A stretch of DNA of 64,000 bases from positions 1 through 64,000 of the forward strand of contig JACRKC010000042.1 of NCBI GenBank assembly GCA_016235555.1, given 5' to 3'. Shown here in pieces: positions 9,085 through 15,309 of this stretch. This DNA comes from Verrucomicrobiota bacterium. Its GTDB lineage: Bacteria; Verrucomicrobiota; Verrucomicrobiia; Opitutales; Opitutaceae. The notes under the pieces were generated by a model. It worked only from the letters and a program-made list of their open reading frames with translations. It did no database searches and was not told the DNA's origin. Every line of letters begins with the position of its first letter. Position 1 is the stretch's first letter. Position numbers and translations under genes: made by a program.

Positions 9085-9172
9085 GAACCACGGATTACAC
9101 GAATGAACACGGATGGAATCCACTTCGCGCGCCTTGGATTGCATCCGTGTTTATCCGTGAAATCCGTGGTTC
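9085..9172. repeat. Dispersed 'accacggat' repeat, copy 2 (28/31 inverted arms)
   Basis: Arms 9085-9115 (gaaccacggattacacgaat...) and 9142-9172 (...aaatccgtggttc) pair at 28 of 31 positions. It is the same family as the repeat at 4031-4148. It lies between psd and the amidase gene and contributes the likely GTG start codon of the amidase. Confidence 0.75.
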
Positions 9173-10728
9173 AAAAGATTTTGCTCCTCGTTGTTGTGGT
9201 CGGCGTTCACGCCGCCGAACCGGCATTTCCTTTCGCCGAGGCGACCATTGAAGAACTGCAGACGCAGATGGCCGCGGGCAAACTCACCGCGCGCGACCTC
9301 ACGCAGGCTTACCTCGATCGCATCGCGCAGATCGACAAGGCCGGGCCCAAACTCAACGCCGTCATCGAGCTCAATCCCGACGCGCTCACCCACGCCGCCA
9401 TGCTCGACGCCGATCGCAAGGCCGGCCGCGTGCACGGCCCGCTCCACGGCATCCCGATCCTCCTCAAGGACAATCTCGACACCGCCGATCGCATGCAGAC
9501 CACCGCGGGCTCGCTCGCCCTCGTCGGCCAGAAACCACCGCGCGATGCGTTCATGGTCGCCCGGCTGCGCGACGCCGGCGCGGTGATTCTCGGCAAGACC
9601 AACATGACCGAGTGGGCCAACTACCGTGGCAACAATTCCAGCAGCGGCTGGAGCGCCCGCGGTGGCCAGACACGCAATCCCTACGTGCTCGACCGCAGCC
9701 CGTCCGGTTCGAGCTCAGGCTCGGCTGTGGCGGTCGCGGCCAATCTCTGCGTCGCCGCCATCGGCACCGAAACCATCGGCTCCATCGTTTCGCCCTCCTC
9801 CGCCTGCGGCATCGTCGGCGTGAAGCCCACGGTCGGTCTCGTCAGCCGCGCAGGCATCATTCCCATCGCCGCCTCCAACGACACCGCCGGTCCCATGACC
9901 CGCACCGTGCGCGACGCCGCGCTCGTGCTGGCCGCCATCGCCGGCTCCGACGTGCGCGACGCCGCCACGCAGACCATGCCTGACGGCCTTGCCGCCGCTC
10001 TCGCGGCACCCCTCCCGCCCCACGCGCTGCGCGGAGCCCGCATCGGAGTGGTGCGCGGTCCCTTCGGCTACCATGCACGGCTCGAAACCGTGGTTCACCA
10101 GCTCGTCACGGCCCTGCGCTCGGCCGGCGCCGAAGTGATCGATCCCGTGTCGATCGCCGCGCTCGGCAAACTCGGTTCGTCGCCGAGCACCGTCTTGTCC
10201 TACGAGTTCAAGGATGGGCTTGACCGCTACCTCGGCGATCCGGGCCGCGTCACCCCGATCAAGTCGCTCGCCGGCGCCATCGCGTTCAACGAAGCGCACC
10301 GCACGGAGGAGCTGACCCGTTTCGGCCAGGAACTCTTCGTCAACGCGCAGGCCCGCGGACCGCTCACCGACGAAGCCTACCGCGAAGCGCGCGCGACCGG
10401 CCACCGCCTTACGCGCACGGAGGGAATCGATGCCGTGATGGCCGCGCACCAACTCGACGCGCTCGTGATGCTCACGCGCGGCGCCGCCACGCCGCTCGAT
10501 CCGCTGCACGGTGAGAGCAGCAGCGGCGGGAGCGCAACGCTCGCGGCGGTCGCGGGCTATCCGAGCGTGACCGTCCCGGCGGCGCAGGTCTTCGGCCTGC
10601 CGATCGGGTTGTCGTTCGTCGGCCGCGCCTGGAGCGAGGCCAGACTGCTCGCCCTCGCGGCCGATTTCGAGGCACGGACCAAAGCCCGGCGCGAGCCCGG
10701 ATTTCTGCCGACGCTCACGCTGCCGTAG
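9166..10728 (+). CDS. Amidase-signature family hydrolase, exported
   Basis: A protein of about 520 residues. GIPILLKDNLDT carries the catalytic Lys (about 101), SPSGSSSGSA the cis-Ser, and TETIGSIVSPSS the nucleophile Ser (about 206), the complete Ser-cisSer-Lys triad of the amidase-signature family. The short N-terminus VQKILLLVVVVGVHAAEP looks like a signal peptide, so the enzyme is probably periplasmic; the substrate cannot be told. Start GTG 9166 was chosen because the upstream in-frame codons (ATG 9103 or earlier) only translate the dispersed repeat and then overlap psd. Confidence 0.85.
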   Translation: MVQKILLLVVVVGVHAAEPAFPFAEATIEELQTQMAAGKLTARDLTQAYLDRIAQIDKAGPKLNAVIELNPDALTHAAMLDADRKAGRVHGPLHGIPILLKDNLDTADRMQTTAGSLALVGQKPPRDAFMVARLRDAGAVILGKTNMTEWANYRGNNSSSGWSARGGQTRNPYVLDRSPSGSSSGSAVAVAANLCVAAIGTETIGSIVSPSSACGIVGVKPTVGLVSRAGIIPIAASNDTAGPMTRTVRDAALVLAAIAGSDVRDAATQTMPDGLAAALAAPLPPHALRGARIGVVRGPFGYHARLETVVHQLVTALRSAGAEVIDPVSIAALGKLGSSPSTVLSYEFKDGLDRYLGDPGRVTPIKSLAGAIAFNEAHRTEELTRFGQELFVNAQARGPLTDEAYREARATGHRLTRTEGIDAVMAAHQLDALVMLTRGAATPLDPLHGESSSGGSATLAAVAGYPSVTVPAAQVFGLPIGLSFVGRAWSEARLLALAADFEARTKARREPGFLPTLTLP

Positions 10729-10794
10729 CCGCCGCGATTCGCCGCTTGCCTCGGCGATTCCGAACCCGGCAAGCTCCCGGCCGAATCCCTCCTC

Positions 10795-10833
10795 GCTCGG
10801 GTGATGAAATGGCAGACATGCGGGTCTTAGAAG
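10795..10833 (+). tRNA. tRNA-Leu(UAG) 5' half, split by island insertion (attL side)
   Basis: The sequence begins with acceptor strand GCTCGGG (10795-10801), continues through a tRNA-Leu D arm and ends in the anticodon loop CTTAGAAG (10826-10833; anticodon TAG). The following bases (tctatgcc) no longer pair with the anticodon stem, so the gene is interrupted here. The missing 3' half is at 21468-21517, with a matching CCCGAGC acceptor strand. The shared octamer CTTAGAAG is the likely recombination core. Confidence 0.85.
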
Positions 10834-10945
10834 TCTATGCCATTGCCAAACTACCTCATTCGCATTACGCAGCGGTAGAGCTGGTTAGAAAGACGTGGTG
10901 GATCGGAAATGGACGATCCCTATACCGCACTCCTATACTGGCACC

Positions 10946-11872
10946 ATGAACACGAAATCGACCGGAATTTCCTACCTCCGTCGCGACACCGACAGCGACG
11001 TTTACTACGCGGTGAAGAAAGTTCGGGGACGGCTCGTTTGGCGTTCTCTCGGCACCACCAAGTTGTGGGAGGCCAAGGCCATCTTGCCGGACAAGATCAA
11101 AGAAATCGAAGACGAGCGGCAGGTCATAACCGAAGCGAAGGTAAGTCCATCAATGACCTTTCGCGAGGCGATGGAGGTTTACCGTGCCGAAGTGGAAGTG
11201 ATGGCGATTCGATCGAGTTCGAAAGTGGTCCGCATGCGTCGCGAGGCGACCCTCAAGCGTTGCTGGCCCGACATTTTTGACCGTCCGCTACGGAGTTTCA
11301 CCGACGCTGAACTGAAACGATTCATCCACGAGTTCAGAGGCGGGAAGTCGGTTTACAAAAAGCACAATGGAAAGCTCACTCTCAAGGGTGACAGCCCAAC
11401 GACGATCAATGGGCTCATTCGCTTTTTGCACGCCGTGTTCGAGGTTGGAGTCCGTAACAAAATCATCCGGGAGAATCCTGCGGCTCATCTCAAACGGGCG
11501 AAGCCACGAGAGAAGCTGATGAACCTCCCAAACAAGCAGGAGTGGGCCAAGATGCTGGAGCACACGCGTGACACGCCGGGATGGGGGAGAAAAGCGGCCG
11601 ACCTCATTGAGGGACTGGCGTACAGCGGCATGCGAGTGGGTGAGAGCCGCCGTAGCATTTGGAGCCACGTCGATTTTGGCCGCGGGGTGTTCTATGTGCT
11701 GCCCGACAAGGGCGAAGTTCCCCGAGCTGTGCCCATGAACGCTGCCCTTCGCGAGTTGTTGCAGCGGATGTATGACTATCGGTGTCAGCATCACGGTAAA
11801 CCGCAGCCCACGGACAAGATTTTCGAGTGCGGTTCGGCGGCGGTTATGTTGCCGATAGGTATCCCGCCATAA
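10946..11872 (+). pseudogene. Tyrosine recombinase (integrase), C-terminally truncated
   Basis: A protein of about 308 residues from ATG 10946 (MNTKSTGISYLRR). It has an N-terminal arm-binding region, a SAM-like core-binding domain (ETLKRCWPDIF through FIHEFRG) and the first catalytic Arg in EGLAYSGMRVGESR. The reading frame ends about 60 residues after this Arg, without the HxxR box or nucleophile Tyr. The ending (SAAVMLPIGIPP) does not look like family sequence. Given its place just inside attL, it is the island's integrase, broken by a deletion. Confidence 0.75.
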
Positions 11873-11947
11873 ACGGACTTGCAGGGTCGCTTTGCGTAGA
11901 TCCGCAAGGTTTCCTTTTAAGGCGGCACGGAGCTGAGTAATCGTCAT
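11840..11947 (-). pseudogene. Fragment of a small gene (N-terminus only), fused into the integrase 3' end
   Basis: An ATG at 11947 overlaps the TGA of the next upstream gene (ATGA), with GAGGAAGAAA as a good ribosome binding site. The start reads MTITQLRAALKGNLADLRKATL, like a small basic helical protein, and continues for about 35 codons before entering sequence antisense to the integrase. The end given is the approximate deletion joint, not a stop codon. This is an interpretation: it may instead be a chance open frame. Confidence 0.35.
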
Positions 11948-12324
11948 GGTTTTTTCTTCCTCGGGTTCTTCGCGGGCATCGCGTTCTTGAAAACCATCGT
12001 CGTTACTTCCGGAATCTTGTGCAGGACCCAGCCATCCGTAGGGCCGTAGTCGCCCTTGTACTTTGCGACCCTCCATTTCTGACGTTCGTCTTGCAGGTCA
12101 AAGACGATGTCATACCCAGCCAAGACCTTTGCAGTGTCCGTATAATAGACGGTTACGTAGAGCACGTCGTTGGGCACGATGGTGAAGCCCGTTATGTTCG
12201 CAGTCTTCGCACCATCAGGGGCACGACTACCAATCTCCTCCCAGAGCTTTGCGAGCCGCACCCCTGACATATCGACGCCGGTTCGCTTCGTCAGTTGCGA
12301 GAGCGTTGGAGCCTTGAAGTTCAC
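11944..12324 (-). CDS. Hypothetical protein (island)
   Basis: A 126-residue soluble protein from GTG 12324 (MNFKAPTLSQLTKRTGVDM). A basic tail (AKNPRKKKP) ends the protein. I do not recognise a family. It is the third gene in a minus-strand run with 12342-12740 and 12768-13175, spaced by 17-27 bases, so these are probably co-transcribed. Its stop overlaps the start of the fragment at 11947. Confidence 0.6.
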   Translation of the reverse strand: MNFKAPTLSQLTKRTGVDMSGVRLAKLWEEIGSRAPDGAKTANITGFTIVPNDVLYVTVYYTDTAKVLAGYDIVFDLQDERQKWRVAKYKGDYGPTDGWVLHKIPEVTTMVFKNAMPAKNPRKKKP

Positions 12325-12341
12325 GTAGGTAGGGACGCGGC

Positions 12342-12740
12342 TTACGGCGTTTTGGCCGGTGGGGCGACCTTCGCTGGGCTAGTTGTCCCCACCGTGGCTG
12401 CTTGAGGGACTTTCCTCCCTCGCTTCTTGCGGCCAACAACGACTTCGACCGCTGTTCCGTTCGACTCCCACAGCACGGAGTATTGCTTCAAAAGCCGTGC
12501 GAGTTCCTCGACCGCATCCGGGATACCACCCATCCATCCGGTTTGCGTCTGCGGCGTCTGAATGCATGTGAGGATGATCGTCTCCTCAGTGACATTGCCG
12601 TAATAGCCGAGAGCCTTGGATACGGTCCATGCCTTGATGTACTTCTTCAAAATGACAGGGACTGCATTTTCATCCTGCGGGAAGAATTTGTGATGGGCGG
12701 TGTTGCGTGCAGCGATGTAGATGCGGTGGACTGTGTACAT
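12342..12740 (-). CDS. Hypothetical protein (island)
   Basis: A 132-residue protein beginning MYTVHRIYIAARNTAHHKFF. The middle part (TEETIILTCIQTPQTQTGWM) has alternating strand-like character, followed by a helix (AVEELARLLKQY) and a basic, Ala/Pro-rich tail. The tail (GRKKRGRKVPQ) could contact nucleic acid. No family is recognised. It is the middle gene of the small minus-strand operon. Confidence 0.6.
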   Translation of the reverse strand: MYTVHRIYIAARNTAHHKFFPQDENAVPVILKKYIKAWTVSKALGYYGNVTEETIILTCIQTPQTQTGWMGGIPDAVEELARLLKQYSVLWESNGTAVEVVVGRKKRGRKVPQAATVGTTSPAKVAPPAKTP

Positions 12741-12767
12741 AGGAAGAGCGGTAGTGCGGGATGCGTT

Positions 12768-13175
12768 TTAGAATTCACACGGAGCTAGTTTGGGTTTCAC
12801 GGGAGCGAGCACAGTAAACCCGTGAACTTTATGTTCCCCCTCATAGGGGCAGTTGTTCGTGGCTGTTTCACGCAGCGTGAATCCGGTCTTATCGTAAGTG
12901 ACACGGAACTCCCAAAGGTGCCGGCGTTGCATTACGATGACTATGCAGTCTAGCTTCTTGCCGACCCATTGCAGTGACCGCAGATCAATCCGCGTCGCAT
13001 TGGTGAAATTGCCGTCCGGTAGAAGAGTACGGACCGCATCGCAGTCAACCAGGTTGCCGACCTGTTGCCAAAAATCATCATGGGTGAGCTTTTCCTTTTT
13101 CAGAAACCGCGTGTACCGGTCACCGAGTTCGATGAGAACATAAGGCAGGTGTGGCGGCTTGAGCGTCAGCGACAT
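12768..13175 (-). CDS. Hypothetical protein (island)
   Basis: A 135-residue protein from ATG 13175 (MSLTLKPPHLPYVLIELG). An in-frame extension to 13277 adds a Cys/Arg-rich segment that looks unlike a real N-terminus. It contains LPDGNFTNATRIDLRSLQW and a C-terminal strand-rich portion. No family is recognised. It is probably the first gene of the operon running to 11944. Confidence 0.55.
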   Translation of the reverse strand: MSLTLKPPHLPYVLIELGDRYTRFLKKEKLTHDDFWQQVGNLVDCDAVRTLLPDGNFTNATRIDLRSLQWVGKKLDCIVIVMQRRHLWEFRVTYDKTGFTLRETATNNCPYEGEHKVHGFTVLAPVKPKLAPCEF

Positions 13176-13308
13176 GAATGAAAAGGTGCCCCGCCTGCAT
13201 TTTGCAGGCGTAACTCTCGTTACATCGACACCGATGGGAGGAACGCTAAGCCCAAAAGCTCCGCATATCTTGGCCAAAACGCGGATGCAGCAGCGTTACT
13301 TCTGCGAT

Positions 13309-14001
13309 TCAACCAGCGGCAATCGGAATCCGTACCGTGACAATGTGACCGGGTCCGCGTGGGTCCGACTTCACTTCCGTAATCGAATAATTACCAGACC
13401 CAACATAGCGGATCAGTTGCCGCACGAGGGTCGTGCGGTTGCCCTGCACGTACGTGGGCGTGTTCTTAGCAATTCCGAAGGTCTTTTTTATGCGACCGAT
13501 GAGGTATTGTTCTGTGGTTCGCTTCGAAGCCTTGTAGACTTTGAGAGCTTCAACACGTGCATCGTCGTGTGCGACACTTGTGATGATGCGGTTCCCGAAC
13601 AGCCCCTCATGCGTAACCCGCAATCCACGCTGACGGAATTCGTCCCAAAGGTGGGCATTGTTCTTAGGTCCTTGCGTCATCCCACATCGTGAACCGAGTG
13701 GTTGGGTTTGAAGATATCGCACGACATCTTCGATCGTCTTGCGTGTGACCATCGCCGCAGGGATGGTGATTGCAGGCGGCGGAACGGGGACGGGAATGTC
13801 GACTTCCGGCGTGACCATCCAACCCTTTTCCGCCTGCCGGCAAATCGCTTTACCTTGGCACAGTTTCTCCAGCCGTCCCCGTATGCCGGCATAGTTGCCT
13901 TGAACGTAGTAGGACGTGCCTGCTTTGAGTCCGCCGTTGTTCAATATCACATTTTCCAGCAAAAATTGGTCGCTCGTTCGCTGAGATTTCCGCGGATTCA
14001 T
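13309..14001 (-). CDS. Hypothetical protein with an internal duplication (island)
   Basis: A 230-residue protein from ATG 14001 (MNPRKSQRTSDQFLL). Two related segments are visible: an N-terminal one with LKAGTSYYVQGNYAGIRGRL and a C-terminal one with IAKNTPTYVQGNRTTLVRQL. They share the pattern leucine-rich helix, TxxYVQGN, then a basic helix, and are linked by a Pro-rich stretch (PVPVPPPAITIP). The repeated unit may be a small DNA- or RNA-binding module, which is inference. No known family is recognised. Confidence 0.6.
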   Translation of the reverse strand: MNPRKSQRTSDQFLLENVILNNGGLKAGTSYYVQGNYAGIRGRLEKLCQGKAICRQAEKGWMVTPEVDIPVPVPPPAITIPAAMVTRKTIEDVVRYLQTQPLGSRCGMTQGPKNNAHLWDEFRQRGLRVTHEGLFGNRIITSVAHDDARVEALKVYKASKRTTEQYLIGRIKKTFGIAKNTPTYVQGNRTTLVRQLIRYVGSGNYSITEVKSDPRGPGHIVTVRIPIAAG

Positions 14002-14168
14002 GAGGTAAAGAACATCGGCACAAGCGTGAGACAACTGAACGGGCGTTCAACGACGCTGATGCGGCAGACCGCATCACCTACGCTTCACGCCGCCAGCCGG
14101 CAGACGTTGGCCGTTTCATTTCTGGATTCCGAGCCATCCATCCATTGCAGGCCCACGACTGCCAAGGC

Positions 14169-14330
14169 CGATGCTCGCTTCGCTCGTGAGTGTTAGCGTC
14201 TGCCCGTGCCGTGTTTTCCAAGTGTAACAACGCGTCAAGGTCGAACGCTTCGCGTCTCCACCTATCGCCAACGCGTTCGCTTCCCCCTCCGTTGGTGCCG
14301 CAGCGGCACACTGCCTCGGCACTCACAAGG
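14169..14330. repeat. Diverged ~160-bp island repeat, copy A
   Basis: This spacer shares, in order, cgatgctc, gttag, ctgcccgt, caaggt, acgcttcgcgtctccacct, cttccccct and cctcggc with 14925-15090. It has no convincing coding frame. Copy A lies between the divergent hypothetical gene at 14001 and the DUF6573 gene at 14428. Confidence 0.6.
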
Positions 14331-14427
14331 CTATGACTCCGTTGTTGGAAAAACGGCAAATCCGGTGCAGCTCCACCGATACCCCCGCAATTCGCGGGGA
14401 TGTGGGGCTCACTGGGTTCGCCTTACA

Positions 14428-14796
14428 ATGAATCCAAACGATGAAATCTTCGGAGCACCGATCTACAGTTATTCCCGCAGCCAGGCCATCGAGGATGGTA
14501 TGTTGGTCGACATCTCCCAACTGGAGATTGTGAAGCAACATTGGAAGCTGCCGTGTGCATGCTCGTCTTCCGTGTGGGGCATCATCGATGATGCCACTGT
14601 TCGCGGGTTCGACCGCATCGGAATCCTCCATGACCTATTCACGCTGGCAAAAGCCAAGATTCCGCCATCTGAGAAGACGAACCGCCTGTATTTCAAGGCC
14701 GTCGTTGCCTATCGCACCTATGACTTCGTGTTACACTGCGGCCCAGGGGATGACGCACTGCCGGTGCTAACGCTGATGCTACCGTCAGACGATTGA
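14428..14796 (+). CDS. DUF6573 family protein
   Basis: A 122-residue protein from ATG 14428. The opening MNPNDEIFGAPIYSYSRSQA followed by IEDGMLVDIS is characteristic of DUF6573, a small family common on plasmids, phages and integrated elements, function unknown. The rest (FDRIGILHDLF, YFKAVVAYRTYDFVLHCGPG) is consistent with that fold. It is followed at once by a strong terminator, so it is a single-gene unit. A GC-rich hairpin (cccccgcaattcgcggggat) lies about 40 bases upstream of the start. Confidence 0.75.
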   Translation: MNPNDEIFGAPIYSYSRSQAIEDGMLVDISQLEIVKQHWKLPCACSSSVWGIIDDATVRGFDRIGILHDLFTLAKAKIPPSEKTNRLYFKAVVAYRTYDFVLHCGPGDDALPVLTLMLPSDD

Positions 14797-14799
14797 ACG

Positions 14800-14821
14800 A
14801 AGGGGCTTCGGCCCCTTTTTT
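14800..14821 (+). terminator. Rho-independent terminator with UUCG tetraloop
   Basis: Seven-base arms aaggggc and gcccctt close a TTCG loop (14800-14817), followed by a T-run to 14821. It sits four bases after the stop codon of the DUF6573 gene. Confidence 0.9.
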
Positions 14822-14924
14822 CGTCCGATTGAATTTTGTGGCTTCGCGAGGAATGGAGGCCCCGCCCACCCGCACACCTCGCACGCTTTGGGCTCCTCGC
14901 TCCGGTGTGCACCCTTGTTACAAA

Positions 14925-15090
14925 CGATGCTCACTACGTTCGGATGTTAGTGCTACTGCCCGTCCGCTGGACTCCCAATTTTACCGCCGGGTACAAGGTA
15001 GTACGCTTCGCGTCTCCACCTGCGGTCCGATTGCCTCCACTTCCCCCTCGTCGGAGCACGCTCTTTCCTCGGCGTTACGCAGGACCTTGA
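14925..15090. repeat. Diverged ~160-bp island repeat, copy B
   Basis: This copy matches copy A at 14169-14330 in the same orientation, with the longest identity over acgcttcgcgtctccacct. It lies in the 360-nt gap between the DUF6573 terminator and the methyltransferase operon, where no gene is otherwise seen. It could be a transcribed structured RNA, a promoter region or decayed coding DNA. Confidence 0.55.
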
Positions 15091-15183
15091 CCTACGGCGG
15101 TGGGAAGGGCTTCGCCCAAGCGGGCAGAGCCGATAAGCGTCTCAATCCGAGATGCACGGTGAAACTCGCCTGGGTGAAGAATC

Positions 15184-15309
15184 ATGCGAGTCTACGAAGC
15201 ACGGCTTGAATTTGTCCCAACGCTCTGGGAAGTCGGCACCGAGCGTCTCAGCACCCCAGATGCGGTCTACGGCTACCCGGAAGATGGAGGTCATCGCTAT
15301 CACCGATAA
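15184..15309 (+). pseudogene. Possible 41-codon remnant of a RadC/JAB-type gene N-terminus
   Basis: ATG 15184 opens a short frame beginning MRVYEARLEFVPTLW and containing ERLSTPDAVYGY. It resembles the start of JAB-domain (RadC-like) proteins common on bacterial elements, then ends in unrelated codons (EDGGHRYHR). It overlaps the beginning of the methyltransferase frame, suggesting that a deletion fused a lost gene's N-terminus to the methyltransferase leader. A leader peptide is the alternative. Confidence 0.25.

Noticed and set aside
11288-12076. 262-codon minus-strand frame through the integrase
   Set aside because: Only its central start at 11947 has a ribosome binding site and plausible N-terminus; the rest is antisense to the integrase, so only a short fragment was kept.
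14078-14359. 93-codon minus-strand frame over repeat copy A
   Set aside because: Its translation is not preserved in repeat copy B, where the equivalent frame is interrupted, so the repeat is treated as non-coding.
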